Of a stretch of DNA of 64,000 nt, positions 1-10,633 are shown piece after piece (position 1 is the stretch's first letter; each line of letters starts with the position of its first letter). This DNA comes from Rhizobium grahamii CCGE 502. Lineage in GTDB: Bacteria; Pseudomonadota; Alphaproteobacteria; Rhizobiales; Rhizobiaceae. The notes beneath the pieces are model-generated. The model saw only the letters and a program-made list of their open reading frames with translations, ran no database searches and was not told the origin of the DNA. The position numbers and the translations under genes are program-made. Location: NCBI RefSeq assembly GCF_000298315.2, contig NZ_AEYE02000003.1, positions 62,001 to 126,000 on the forward strand, written 5' to 3'.

Positions 1-1136
1 CCGATCAGGCAATCGTCGAGCGCGGCACTGAGTGCCTGCTTATCGAAGCCCGCTCCGATGAACACGAGTTCCTGGCGGCGATCGCCCCATACGGCGTCCC
101 AATAGCGGTCGAGCAATTGGCGGAACTGCGGATAGCGTGGCCAATGCGCCTTTGACACGCTTGCCCACCAGAAGCCCTTGGTGTCCATGCGTCGCTGTGT
201 ACCGGCAATCGACAGGAGTCCGATCTCGTTCGGCCGCGTCGCCAACCAGAAGTGTCCCTTGGCGCGAATGAGGCCCGGCCACTGCTGCGCGAGAAAGCGG
301 TCGAGCGCGGTGGGGTCGAAAGGACGGCGTGCGCGATAGACGAAGCTTGAGATTCCGTACTCTTCGGTTTCCGGAACGTGGTCGCCCCAGCCATAGAGCT
401 CCTTGTGCCAGTACGGGTGACGGGCAGACTTGGCCTCGCTGAAAAGGCCGGTGTCCAGAATGGTGGAAAGTGGGAGATGGCCGAAGTCCGTTTCGATAAC
501 GCGAGCATCGGGATTGAGCGCTGCAACGATCTGGCGCACCATCGCACGGGTCTCGGAATTGACCTCGGAAAGCTTGTTGATCACCACGACATCGGCAAAT
601 TCGATTTGCTCTACGAGCAGGTCTACAAGCGTTCGCGCGTCATCAGTGTCGCGAGTTTCGCCGCGATCGCTCAGGAAATCGGCGCTCGAGTAATCCGCCA
701 GAAGGTTTGCCGCATCGACGACCGAAACCATCGTATCGAGCCGCGCAACGTCGCAAAGTGCGTTGCCGTTTTCGTCACGGAAGGAGAATGTAGCGGCGAT
801 CGGCAGAGGTTCGGCGATGCCGGTGCCCTCGATCAGCAGATAGTCGAAGCGATCATTGGCAGCAAGCCGACGCACTTCGCTCAAAAGATCGTCACGCAGC
901 GTGCAACAGATGCAGCCGTTGGTGAGTTCCACCAGGGTTTCATTGGTGCGCGACAGGTTGGCGCCGCCATCACGAACGAGCTCGGCATCAATATTGATCT
1001 CGCTCATGTCGTTGACGATGACGGCAACCCGGCGTCCTTCCCGGTTACGCAATACATGGTTGAGGATGGTTGTCTTTCCCGCGCCGAGGAAACCCGCCAA
1101 AACCGTTACTGGGAGGCGCTTGTCGCCACCTGTCAT
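1..1136 (-). CDS. CobW/COG0523 family GTP-binding metallochaperone (3' end cut by window edge)
   Basis: This is a P-loop GTPase of the CobW/ZigA/YciC family, whose members deliver metal (usually zinc or cobalt) to target enzymes in the cytoplasm. The protein begins [23 protein letters not shown], so the Walker A motif GFLGAGKTT lies at about residues 15-23. The family's metal-binding CxCC motif is seen as NGCICC near residue 75, with an NKL GTP-specificity motif further on. The ATG at 1136 follows GGGGGAG at good spacing. About 378 residues are visible before the window ends, so the C-terminus is missing. It lies 20 bp downstream of the giant repeat-protein gene on the same strand. Many such genes are under Zur control, but no Zur box was identified here. 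Confidence 0.9.
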   Translation of the reverse strand, partial: MTGGDKRLPVTVLAGFLGAGKTTILNHVLRNREGRRVAVIVNDMSEINIDAELVRDGGANLSRTNETLVELTNGCICCTLRDDLLSEVRRLAANDRFDYLLIEGTGIAEPLPIAATFSFRDENGNALCDVARLDTMVSVVDAANLLADYSSADFLSDRGETRDTDDARTLVDLLVEQIEFADVVVINKLSEVNSETRAMVRQIVAALNPDARVIETDFGHLPLSTILDTGLFSEAKSARHPYWHKELYGWGDHVPETEEYGISSFVYRARRPFDPTALDRFLAQQWPGLIRAKGHFWLATRPNEIGLLSIAGTQRRMDTKGFWWASVSKAHWPRYPQFRQLLDRYWDAVWGDRRQELVFIGAGFDKQALSAALDDCLI

Positions 1137-1156
1137 TGATACTCCCCCACTCGCTG

Positions 1157-4100
1157 TTACGCTGCGAGCTGCTGCCTGAATGCCACGTCCACATAGTAGT
1201 TGGTGCTGTTGAATGAGCTCGTCGGGAACAGCCCGCTGGAGCCATATGCATAGACGCCGTTACCACCGCTGAGCGCCGACGACATGGCCTGTAGGTTGCC
1301 GTTTGTCGTTGTGTCGCTGAAGTAGTTGCCGGTTGCCGAGTAATTGCCGTTCGTGCTGTAGGATACGACATATGTCGAACCGGCATCGATGGCGACCTGT
1401 TGCGAGAGATCGACAGATTGCCAACCACTTGCGCTTTCGTTGGTGAAGGTGGCGCTCGCCAGCAGGGTGCCGCTTGCCGTCCAGAGATAGCCTGTGTGTG
1501 GTCCGGTATTTTCTGCGCTCTTGTAGAAGCGAATACCGGTGATCCAGCCTGCTGCATCCGACTGGAATTTCATGCCGAGATTGACCGGGCTGTTGTCGTT
1601 GACCGAGACGATCGCCGGCGTCGTACCGGCGGCAAACACGTTTTGCTCGCTACCTTCGTTGGAAATGTTGAGGGATGCCTGTGCAGTGGACGTTGCACCC
1701 TTCGTATCGGCGATGGTGTAGGAGAAGCTTGCGGATCCGGTGTAGCCCGTTTCCGGCGTGAAGGTGATCATGTTCGACTGGCTGTCGAAGGACACCGTTC
1801 CGTGCAGCGCGTTGCCGACACCGGTGACCGAAATCGCGTCGCCATCGGGGTCGCTGTCGTTGGCGAGCAATGCCGAGGCGAGGATCGTCAATTGGGTGTT
1901 TGCGACACCTGATATCCCGGAGTCGTTGGCAGCGACGGGGGCGGCGTTTTGAGTCGCTGTTTGATAAAGAACGTCGACCCAATAGTTGGTTGAATTGTAG
2001 GTCGCGCCCGGGAAGATGCTGCCCGTGCCATAGGCATAAAGGCCGTTGCCCGTGGAAGAGGCGGTCAGAGTGCCGTTTGAGTGGCTGGTCGTGAAATAGT
2101 TTGGCGTGGCCGCATAGAAGCCGTTCGAATGATAGCTTGCCACATAGGTAACGCCTGCGGAAATGCTGACAGGTTGTGAGAAGGTTACCGTTTGCCAGCC
2201 GCTTGCTGTCTCATTCGTGAAGGTTGCCGACGCAAGCAAGACGCCGGTGCTGCTCCACAGTGAACCGACGTGCGTGCCGGTGTCTTGCGCGCTCTTGTAG
2301 TAGCGCAAGCCGGTAATCTCGCCCCTTTCGGAGGAGGTGAACTTGACGCCGAGCTCCACCGATCCCGGATCATTGTCCGCAGCAATGGTCGGCGTGTCGG
2401 TCAACGAAAACAGGCCGGTGCCCGTCGGCTGTACGCCAACTGTCAGGCTGACGGTTGCCGAGGCTGTTCCGCCGCGGCCATCTGCGATCGTGTACGAGAA
2501 ATTTGCTGCGCCGACGTATCCGGCTGTCGGGGTAAACACGATCGTATTTGTGACGCTATCGAATGTGACGGTGCCGTTTGCCCCATTTGCAACCCCCGTG
2601 ATCGACAACGGGTCGCCATCTGGGTCGTTGTCGTTTGCCAGGAGCGCTGCTGCCGCAATGGACAGTGCCGTGCTCGAGTAGGTGCTGAAGCCGTTATCGT
2701 TGGCTGCAACAGGCACCGAATTCACGGTCGATTGATTGAATACGACATCGACCCAATAATTGGACGCCTGATAGCTGGATGTTGGGAAGGTCGTGCCAGT
2801 GCCATAGGAATAGACGCCGTTCCCGCCGCTTGCGGTTGCAGAAACGCCGGTCAGCGCTCCGTTGGTATGCGCGGTGTTGAAGTAGCCGACGGTCGCCACG
2901 TAGGTCCCGGTCGTGTGATACGATGCGACGTAGGTTACCCCGGCCTGGATCTGGATCGGGTTGGAGAACTTTGCGGTTTGCCAACCGCTGAAAGATTCGT
3001 TGGTGAACGTTACAGTCGTCAGGAGCGTGCCGTCAGTGCTCCAGATCGAACCAGTGTGGGTACCCGTATCGCTGGCCGCCTTATAGAAACGAATTCCGGT
3101 GATCGAACCGCTGCTCGACGAGGTGAACTTCATGCCCAACTCGACGGCAGAATTGTCTGTAAAGGCCTGCCCCGTGGGGCCTTCGTTCGGCTGAAACAGC
3201 GAAACGCCGGCAGCAACTTCCTCCACGGAAAGGCTCACGCTTCCCTGGTCCGTGCCACCTCGTCCGTCGGAAAGGGTGTAGCTGAAGCTTGCCGGCCCGA
3301 TGTAGTTGGCGTTCGGCGTAAAGATCACGTTGCCGGTCTGAGTGTCCAGCGCAACCGTTCCGTTGACTGCATTGCCAACGCCGATGATCGTCAGCGCATC
3401 ACCATTGGCGTCGGTATCGTTGGCTGTCAGCGAGGCAAATGACACTGTCAAAACGCCATTGCGGGAGATGGTGAAGCCGCTGTCGTCGGTTGCCACGGGT
3501 GTGCTGTTCGGACCAGCGTCGAACACAACATCAACCCAGTAGTTTGATCCGCCAGGGTTGTTGCCCGGGAAGGTACTGGTGGCGCCATATGCATAAACAC
3601 CACCACCATCAACTGCCTTCAGCACGCCATTGGTATAGGTCGAGCCAGGAGTGAAATAGTTCTCGGTGACTGAATAGAAGCCGTTGCTGTGATAGGAGGC
3701 AACGAAGGTCGTCCCCGCCGGGATATGAATTGGAGTGGAAAAGGTGACTGTTTGCCAGCCTGAAAGGGACTCGCCCGTCGATACGCCCGTGGCAAGCAGG
3801 TTCCCATTGGCGTCCCACAAACTGACTTTATGTTCACCAACGTTGTAGAAGCCTTTGTAGAAGCGAATCCCCTCGATATAGCCGCCGGTGGTGGCCTGAA
3901 AACGGACCCCGAGTTCGACGCCGTCGCGGTCGACCGCAGTCTCAAGCGTGGGCTTGGAGGCCAGTGTCCAAAGACCGGTCGTGTCCGGCAGTGTGACAGT
4001 GACCTGCTTTCCGGACGATGGCGTCTCCAGGTTGACGCTGTCGTCGACGGCACGCGACATGATCGTGTAGGTGCCGCTCGCCTGGACGACCCAGTTGTAG

Positions 4101-6462
4101 CTCCAGTTTTCACGGCCGGTTGCCTTGAACCAATGCTGGCCGCCGTCAGTAGACACCTCGATACCGGCAATGATGCCGCCGCCGAAGTCCTGAGCCGTTC
4201 CAGTGATCGTGACGTGCTGGCCTTCGACAAAACTCGCACCGATGATTGGCGACGTAATCGTTGATGTTGGCTTCAGGTGGTCGGTAGACTGCGTCGCGAG
4301 AATAAGGCTGGCATCCAGCGTCGTTGGCTGGATTCCCATGTCCGCGAACATGTTGACCATAGCCTGCTGGACGTTAGGGTCGGTTGGCGTCTCGGCGCCT
4401 TGGTGTTGATCGTTCAATCCCCAGGACCAGAAAACAGTGCCTGCGCCAAACACCAAAGCTCCGCTTGCGGCTCTGTACATCGTCAGGCTGTGGTCGACGA
4501 CCGCATCGCCAACGCTTGTTCCATAATCCCGGAGGTAAGTGTTCACCGCCACCGTAGACAGAGACAGGTTGATCAGCCCGTCCGGCCGGACCCATTTTCG
4601 ACGTCGGAATCCCATTCATAGCCAAGCAGGTTCTGGACGAGATTGTATGTTTCTCCGGGCTGGAGGTTGGCAACGTCGGTGTTTCGCCAGAAACGCAGGT
4701 TCGAATAGTCATAAGGTATGGAAATTGTATCGGCGCGATAGCTGTCGACCGTGAACATGGTTCCGGTCAGTGAGTTTTCCGGCTCCTGTCCGGGGTCGGC
4801 ATAGCGTGGATCGCGCCAGGTGCCGGTGCCGGTATCGCTCGGATCCGTGCTGGTCCCCCAAGTCTCCTTGTAGCAAACCATGGTCCGGTAGGCTTGGCCG
4901 TTGCCGTCAATGCTGCTTTCCCATCGTACTTTCCAGTAGCATTCATTTCCGCTCCAGAACGCCAGGTTGACGCCACTATCGCGGGCTGCTTCGACGTTCG
5001 CGCGCTGTTCGCCTGACCAGTATTCGTCGTGGCCAACAGAGAGGTAGGCTTGATGGTTAAGGAGCAGATTGCCATTGCGAGACGCATCTACGCCGGAGAT
5101 GTAGGAGACGTCATAGCCGTCCTGCTCAAGCCATTGGATTGCTGAGTGCTCGGCGCCAAAGATGTAGTCCCACGTTCCTCCCATCGGGCTTGAATTGGTG
5201 ATGATCGGCCGGTTGTAGCTGATTGCCGATGCACGCCCAATCGCAGTCAGGCCGCAACTGCAGTTGGGAGGCATGTAGCCGATCATGTCTGCTGGGTCGA
5301 CCGGTACATTGCCTTCGTAGAGGCTCGCCCCACCCCATGCATTGTAGGCCTGCCAGGTCGTGTCGGAGGTCTGGAAGACGATGTCGCTGTGCGAAGCATC
5401 GTCGCGCACGACAAACGGGATGATGCTTGCGTCTTCCGTCCCGTCTTCACGGACCAACTTGGCAATATAAACGCCCGATACCGCGTCATCCGGAATCTGC
5501 CAGCTCGCTGAAACCGACCAGTTGCCACAGTCGATAAGGCCAAGCGACATGTCGACGATGGGATGTGGCTGGATCTGAGCCGTCGTCAATGACTTGTCGA
5601 TGGACGCAACCTTGCGCGCGCCGTCGCCGCCATAGTAGCCGAGCCGATAAATGTCGATGCGGTAATGGGTCGAGTCCGTTGCGATCTTGAAGTCTACGGT
5701 GCCGCCGACATTGGTGCTGATTTCCGTCGCAAAGCCCTGAATGGTGCCGTCGCCGTCGCCGTCGAGGCCCCACTCACTGATCGGGTCGCCTTTCAGCGCG
5801 TTTTCGCGGGCGATCTTGTTCAGCGTTGGAGTGGCCGCTACTGCCTCTGTAACTGTCGTGTCTGTTGTTAACGGGGCCGTTGCGGCCAAGGTTGCCGGGG
5901 CCGAGGTGGTCAGGGTTGCCGGTGCTGATGCGGATGAACTGTCTTGCTCAACCGTCCCGATACTTGAGACCGAGAACCCCAGGACCGGGACACTCGACGT
6001 ATCGCTCCCGCCAGAGACCGGCAGCACGACCTCGGGCGCAGCTGACAGAGCCGGCTCCAGCGTCGTCGTGGCAATAAGCGTGGAAGGATCTGGAGGCAGG
6101 ACGGTGCGTGGTTTGGTCGTCGTCTGCGGATCAGGGGTTGATGAGCTTGCACTGGGCGTTGTGGCGGTGGTTAGGGCGAAGCTCGCTCCGTTTGTCGCAT
6201 CGCCTGTGGGGGCGGCACTTGAAGCTGGTGACATTTGCGGTGCTGCAGGGTCACTCGTCAGAGGAGATGCTGCGGTCTGTGCTCCCGTAAGCGAGCTTAC
6301 AGAGCCGACGGCGCTCAAGTCGGTAATCGGCGAGGTGCCGGTTGATGAACCTACTGTTGCGTTTGCAAGAAGAGCACTGCCAGTGACCGCTGCGCTGTAA
6401 ACGCTCGACGTTCCGCCGTATGCGCTCAGGTAGTCGCGGTTCTTGATGTTGATCCTCAGCAT
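1157..6462 (-). pseudogene. Giant N,N-dimethylformamidase beta-like / DUF4082 / cadherin-like repeat protein, frameshifted
   Basis: Two overlapping reading frames (6462 to about 4597, then about 4597 to 1157) make one protein of about 1768 residues if one base is restored. The first frame ends ...DVENGSGRTG-stop. Adding a T in GGGTCC near 4597 gives DVENGFRPDGLINLS, which runs straight into the second frame. Order of parts: a Thr/Ser/Ala-rich leader of about 220 residues; a domain like the C-terminal domain of N,N-dimethylformamidase beta subunit (RLGYYGGDGAR, SVGHDEYWS, WSWGLND motifs); an Ig-like segment; then four DUF4082 modules (GIRFYK, GWQTVTFS, YVASYHSNG, NYWVDV) alternating with three cadherin-like or VCBS-type modules (LLANDNDPDGD, VTFTP, FSYTIADGRGG). 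An exported or surface role is inferred. No classic signal peptide is seen after the ATG at 6462. The break may be real or a sequencing error. Confidence 0.85.
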
Positions 6463-6689
6463 GACGAACGCCCTCACTCGCACTGCGACACATGTCCAGG
6501 GAAGTATCCTGTCATGTTTGCGGAAAGAGAGAACGACAGTAATCAGCGGTATGATGTATCGCGGCGCATACCACAATAGGGTTACATCTTATCTATGGAG
6601 CTGTTTTATTCAATTTTACACCGCTTATCTGAAAGTAATACTTAAGAAGCTGGCCAAGTTGAAGGCTCGTGCGAGTTCACGGGTCGGTA

Positions 6690-6806
6690 AGTCTCTCGCG
6701 GTATGGCCGTCTGTCGGATGAGCAGAAAACCGCGATCGAACGTGTCGCCGGACCGGAGCGCATCGCCATGATCGGCTATGCCGGCGCTGGCAAGACGACG
6801 ATCAGC
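6690..6806 (+). pseudogene. Remnant of TraA-type conjugative relaxase/helicase (Walker A region)
   Basis: From about 6690 the plus strand encodes RYGRLSDEQKTAIERVAG and then IGYAGAGKTTIS. This matches the start of the helicase part of Ti/rhizobial-plasmid TraA relaxases (typically LS-EQ--A---V-G---I-----GFAGAGKST). Only about 35 residues survive, with no start codon, and the frame closes at a stop near 6824. It is a decayed piece of a conjugation gene left by a past insertion and deletion. Homology is assigned from motif recognition only; a short chance resemblance to another P-loop helicase is possible. Confidence 0.6.
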
Positions 6807-6978
6807 GATCAATCGTCGCGCCGATAATCCTGCCTGATATCCAGGTGCCTTCGTGTGTCAGGCTGAGCGTGAAGCCCATCACCTTGCCGTCGAGCTCGGC
6901 GACGCACATGAGGATCGCCGACGACGGATCGAAGACCCGGCGCCATGTAGCATCGGTAATGTCAGCGTCGACGGTCAG
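6802..6978 (-). pseudogene. Remnant of GNAT N-acetyltransferase
   Basis: The minus strand reads in one frame from 6978 to a stop at 6802-6804, giving about 58 residues that include FDPSSAILMCVAELDGKVMG and then FTLSLTHEGTW. This is the central beta-strand region of a GNAT acetyltransferase (the usual form is -VAE-DG-VVGF------EGTW). Both the N-terminus and the acetyl-CoA-binding (Q/R)xxGxG/A region are absent and there is no start codon, so it is a fragment. It abuts the stop codon of the aldo/keto reductase gene and touches the TraA remnant, so this spot has been rearranged. Confidence 0.6.
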
Positions 6979-7922
6979 GCGCCCGCCTTGTCGAGCAGCG
7001 CCATTGCGTCGTCGGAGAGCGAAAGTGTCGCCGACTTGGTCAGGCTGTCAAGCTGCGACAGGCTGGTGGCACTGGCGATCGGCGCCGTCATGCCTTTCTT
7101 TCTCAGCAGCCAGGCAAGCGCGATCTCCGCCGGCTTGGCGCCGGCTTCCGCCGCGACCTTGTCGAGCGCTGCAAGGATACGCATTCCCTTGTCATCGAGA
7201 TACTGCGCCACCCGGCCTTCGCGAGCCCGGCCTTCCGTATCGGCTTTCGTACGGTATTTTCCGGAGAGAAAGCCGGCGGCAAGGCTGAAGTAGGTGATGA
7301 CGCCGATGTCTTCTTTGACGCAGAGATCGGCCAGCGGTCCCTCGAAGCTAGCGCGTTCGTAGAGATTGTATTCCGGCTGGATCACGTCGTAGCGCGGCAC
7401 GCCGGCTTTCTCGGCGGCATCGAAGGACGCCTGAAGCTGCGTGGCGTCGAGATTGGAGCAACCGATCGCACGGATTTTGCCCTGCTGTTTCAGCTTGGCG
7501 AAGGCGCCGAGCGTCTCTTCATAGGGCGTGTTCTCGTCAGGCCAGTGAGAGAGGTAGAGATCGATATAGTCGGTCTGCAGCCGGCGCAGCGAATCCTCGA
7601 CCGCCTTCAAGATGTAGGTTTCCTTCAGCGTCTTGCCCTGGCCCATGTCGGAGCCGACCTTGGTGATGATCACAGCCTTGTCGCGGGAGACCTTGCCGCG
7701 CTTCAGCCACTTGCCGATGATCTCCTCGGAATCGCCGCCCTTGTTGCCCGGCACCCAGGCCGAATAGACGTCGGCCGTGTCGATCGTGTTGAACCCGGCG
7801 TCGAAGAAGGCATCGAGAATGTCGAAGGATGTCTTCTCGTCGGCGGTCCAGCCGAAGACGTTGCCGCCGAAGACGATCGGGGCGATCGAAAGGCCAGTTT
7901 TTCCAAGACGGCGCATATCCAT
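6975..7922 (-). CDS. Aldo/keto reductase
   Basis: This is a 315-residue NADPH-dependent oxidoreductase of the aldo/keto reductase superfamily, cytoplasmic, with a TIM-barrel fold. Visible family marks are the N-terminal MRRLGKTGLSIAPIVFGGNVFGW, the catalytic Asp region FNTIDTADVYS, the catalytic Lys (ITKVGSDM), a DLYLSHWPD segment containing the active-site His, and a C-terminal cofactor-binding stretch (PIASATSLSQLDSL). Its length is normal for the YajO/YghZ-like bacterial group. The ATG at 7922 is preceded by AGGAG. Its natural substrate cannot be read from sequence. It is transcribed divergently from the Gfo/Idh/MocA oxidoreductase gene. Confidence 0.93.
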   Translation of the reverse strand: MDMRRLGKTGLSIAPIVFGGNVFGWTADEKTSFDILDAFFDAGFNTIDTADVYSAWVPGNKGGDSEEIIGKWLKRGKVSRDKAVIITKVGSDMGQGKTLKETYILKAVEDSLRRLQTDYIDLYLSHWPDENTPYEETLGAFAKLKQQGKIRAIGCSNLDATQLQASFDAAEKAGVPRYDVIQPEYNLYERASFEGPLADLCVKEDIGVITYFSLAAGFLSGKYRTKADTEGRAREGRVAQYLDDKGMRILAALDKVAAEAGAKPAEIALAWLLRKKGMTAPIASATSLSQLDSLTKSATLSLSDDAMALLDKAGA

Positions 7923-8103
7923 GGCGCGCTCCTAAAGTGCTGAATTGATTGAAATCGATGTCGCGACAGAACGCCGCCGGGATGTAACCTAGCGCGGCCA
8001 TCGTGCGATGGAAACCTGCTCCTTGAATTGTGATCACGCCATTGCGCCGCCGCCGTCGCCTTACTAAGGTGCGCAAAAATCGAACCAGGAGAGGAGTGAG
8101 GCT

Positions 8104-9090
8104 ATGCTGCGTTTTGGTATTCTTTCGACCGCGAAGATCGGGCGTGAACTCGTTGTCCCCGCCATTCAGGACGCCGAGAACTGCATCGTGACGGCGGTTG
8201 CCAGCCGCGATCTCGGCCGAGCCCGGGAGATGGCAGATCGCTTTTCGGTCCCGCACGCCTTCGGTTCCTACGAGGAGATGCTGGCCTCCGACAAGATCGA
8301 CGCCGTTTACATCCCGCTGCCCACCTCGCAGCACGTCGAGTGGACGATCAAGGCGGCAGATGCCGGCAAGCACGTGCTCTGCGAAAAGCCGATTGCGCTG
8401 AAGGCCGATGAGATCGACAGCCTGATTGCCGCGCGCGACCGCAACAAGGTTCTCGTCACCGAGGCCTACATGGTCACCTACACGCCGGTCTGGCGGAAGG
8501 TTCGCTCGCTGATCGCGGATGGCGCGATCGGCACGCTCTTGCATGTCCAGGGCGCCTTCACCTATTTCAACCGCGATCCCGGCAACATGCGCAACATTCC
8601 CGAACTCGGCGGCGGCGCGCTGCCGGATATCGGCGTCTACCCGACGATCGCAACGCGCTTCACGACCGGCAAGGAGCCGCTCCGCGTCCAGGCCGTTACT
8701 CGTCGCGACCCGGAGTTCGGCACCGACATCTATTCGAGCGTCAAGGCCGACTTCGGCGACTTCGAGCTGACCTTCTACGTCGCCACGCAGATGGCGAACC
8801 GCCAGGTTATGGTCTTCCACGGCACGGATGGCTTTATCGAGGTGAAGTCGCCCTTCAACGCCGACCGCTGGGGTGCCGAGGAAATCGAGCTGACCAACCG
8901 CAGCCACAACGAATCGACGATCTTCCGCTTCCCGGACAGCCGTCAGTACAAGCGCGAAGCTGAAGCCTTTGCGCGGGCTGCCAAGGGTGAGAATGAGGAA
9001 ATCGTGACGCTGGAGAGCTCGAAGCTCAGCCAGAAGTTCATCGACTCGATCTATCGTGCCAGCGCGAAGGACGGCTGGGAGCCGGTCTGA
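8104..9090 (+). CDS. Gfo/Idh/MocA family oxidoreductase
   Basis: This is a 328-residue NAD(P)-dependent sugar or inositol dehydrogenase-like protein. The N-terminal Rossmann fold begins [20 protein letters not shown] (family GxxxIA/G nucleotide loop), and the typical CEKPIAL motif with its catalytic-site lysine is near residue 97. The C-terminal half is the alpha/beta substrate domain ([12 protein letters not shown]). The ATG at 8104 is preceded by AGGAGAGGAG. Family members oxidise or reduce hydroxyls of sugars or cyclitols; the substrate here is unknown. It stands alone between the divergent aldo/keto reductase gene and the convergent gtrA-like gene. Confidence 0.93.
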   Translation: MLRFGILSTAKIGRELVVPAIQDAENCIVTAVASRDLGRAREMADRFSVPHAFGSYEEMLASDKIDAVYIPLPTSQHVEWTIKAADAGKHVLCEKPIALKADEIDSLIAARDRNKVLVTEAYMVTYTPVWRKVRSLIADGAIGTLLHVQGAFTYFNRDPGNMRNIPELGGGALPDIGVYPTIATRFTTGKEPLRVQAVTRRDPEFGTDIYSSVKADFGDFELTFYVATQMANRQVMVFHGTDGFIEVKSPFNADRWGAEEIELTNRSHNESTIFRFPDSRQYKREAEAFARAAKGENEEIVTLESSKLSQKFIDSIYRASAKDGWEPV

Positions 9091-9468
9091 TCAGTCGCGG
9101 CGGAAGACGAAGCGGGAATAGCCGATAAAGCTGAACACCATGGAGGCGGCGGTGGAGAGCACCATCGCCGCGAGCGGCTGCAGGTCGGGCAGCCGCAGCA
9201 ATAGCGCTGAATAGAGTCCATAGTTGACCAGTGCCGCGGTTACGCCGACGGAGCCGTAGCGAAGTCCCTCGACGGCGAGCGAATGTCCCGAGCGATCGAA
9301 CGTGAACGTCCTGTTGAAGAGCCATGTCGTCGCCATTGCGAGTGCAATCGCAATCAAGCGCGCCAGGAACGGGCCGAGCGGCGTGACATGCAACAAAAAC
9401 GCCAACACGCCGGCATCCACCAGAAAGCCAAGGGCGCCTGCAATCGCGAAGCGCAGCAGCTTCTTCAT
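9091..9468 (-). CDS. GtrA family membrane protein (flippase-like)
   Basis: This is a 125-residue integral membrane protein with four predicted transmembrane segments (roughly residues 5-28, 33-53, 70-90 and 97-118). It shows typical GtrA marks: RFAIAGALGFLVDAGV near the start, an NRTFTF motif after helix 2, and a C-terminal SRFVFRRD. GtrA-type proteins are thought to move polyprenyl-phosphate-linked sugars across the inner membrane. It overlaps the upstream GT2 glycosyltransferase gene by 4 bp (ATGA type), so the two are surely co-translated. This supports a shared role in polyprenyl-linked glycan modification. Confidence 0.92.
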   Translation of the reverse strand: MKKLLRFAIAGALGFLVDAGVLAFLLHVTPLGPFLARLIAIALAMATTWLFNRTFTFDRSGHSLAVEGLRYGSVGVTAALVNYGLYSALLLRLPDLQPLAAMVLSTAASMVFSFIGYSRFVFRRD

Positions 9469-10478
9469 CGGCTGCCGATCCTACTCGGCAATTGTCGGGG
9501 AGTGTCGAGATCATCCACCAGCAACGGCGTCTGCTCGCGTGGGCGAGGGGATGCAAGGCTCATATAGTGGATGCGAAGCTGTTCGGCGCGGGCGCGCGAA
9601 ACGGAGTCCAGGATCACGCCGGCGGTAAACATCATGAATGATACCATCATCAGTGCCATGGACAGAACCCATGTCGGCATTCGGCTGACAAGACCCGTTT
9701 CAAAATACTCGACGAGAACTGGCGCCATGAATCCCAGACTGGCCAGCATAAAGGCGGCGCTGACGATGCCAAAGAACGCGAAGGGGCGGGTTTCCTTCAT
9801 CAGCATCGCGAACATCCAGAGGATCTTTGCGCCGTCCTTGAATGTGGAAAGCTTGGAATGAGAGCCCTCCGGCCGGCGGCCGTAGTCCAGCTCAAGCTCG
9901 CTGATCGGCAGCTTCAGACGCGATGCATGCACTGACATTTCCGTCTCGATCTCGAAGCCTCCCGAGACGGCAGGGAAGCTCTTGACGAAGCGTCGCGAGA
10001 AGACGCGGTAGCCCGAGAAGATATCGGTGAAGTCGGTTCCAAACATCGTTCGGTAGAGCACGTTGAAAATCTTGTTGCCGATGGCGTGACCCTGCCTGCC
10101 GGCATCCGCCTGCACGCCGCGCCGCGTGCCGACGACCATGTCGGCGCGCTCCGTCAGCAGCGTGCGGATCAGTTCCTCGGCGTCGTCGGGGGAGTACGTC
10201 CCGTCGCCATCCGCCATGATGTAGATGTCGGCGTCGATGTCGGCGAACATGCGCCTGACAACGTGGCCCTTGCCTTGCCGCCGTTCACGCACGACGCTTG
10301 CGCCGGCTAGCATCGCGTGGAGGGCTGTGCCATCCGTCGAGTTGTTGTCGTAGACATGCACCACGGCGCCCGGCAGCGCAGATCTGAACCCCCGGACAAC
10401 GGCGCCAATGGTCGACGCCTCGTTGTAGCACGGTAAGAGCACCGCAATATTCAGATTGTCGATCCGCGATCCAGTCAT
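9465..10478 (-). CDS. Glycosyltransferase family 2 (polyprenyl-phosphate sugar synthase-like)
   Basis: This 337-residue protein has an N-terminal GT-A domain of the DPM1/GtrB kind: AVLLPCYNEASTIGAVV, YDNNSTDGT, and a metal-binding DGDGTYSPDD. Two C-terminal hydrophobic helices (about residues 238-262 and 275-295) anchor it to the inner membrane. Members transfer a sugar from a nucleotide donor to a polyprenyl phosphate. The ATG at 10478 is chosen over an in-frame TTG two codons upstream. It is followed by the gtrA-like gene with a 4-bp overlap, the usual arrangement of a lipid-linked sugar synthase with its flippase. The divergent neighbour is a polytopic protein that could be the acceptor-side transferase. 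Confidence 0.92.
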   Translation of the reverse strand: MTGSRIDNLNIAVLLPCYNEASTIGAVVRGFRSALPGAVVHVYDNNSTDGTALHAMLAGASVVRERRQGKGHVVRRMFADIDADIYIMADGDGTYSPDDAEELIRTLLTERADMVVGTRRGVQADAGRQGHAIGNKIFNVLYRTMFGTDFTDIFSGYRVFSRRFVKSFPAVSGGFEIETEMSVHASRLKLPISELELDYGRRPEGSHSKLSTFKDGAKILWMFAMLMKETRPFAFFGIVSAAFMLASLGFMAPVLVEYFETGLVSRMPTWVLSMALMMVSFMMFTAGVILDSVSRARAEQLRIHYMSLASPRPREQTPLLVDDLDTPRQLPSRIGSR

Positions 10479-10633
10479 GATCAAACCCGTGGCGAAGAAA
10501 TCCGCTCAAGAATAGATGGTGGCCGTTAACAACTAGCTATGAATCCCGCGAAAACCGCAGGCCAGTGGGACCTTTACGGTTTCTTGACAGGAGCACGTTA
10601 CGGTCTTGCCACTCAAACGGTGAGATCCGCTTC

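Noticed and set aside
2270-3442. A 390-residue open frame opposite the giant repeat protein
   Set aside because: It is antisense to the DUF4082/cadherin-like modules and has irregular, Arg/Cys-rich composition.
1157-3960. Regularly repeated DNA that could suggest a CRISPR or tandem repeat array
   Set aside because: The period (about 600-750 bp) follows the DUF4082/cadherin-like protein modules and the copies have diverged; there are no short direct repeats with spacers.
4580-4615. Programmed -1 ribosomal frameshift in the giant gene
   Set aside because: No X-XXY-YYZ heptamer or following stem-loop is present in the needed frame, and adding one T gives the expected family sequence exactly.
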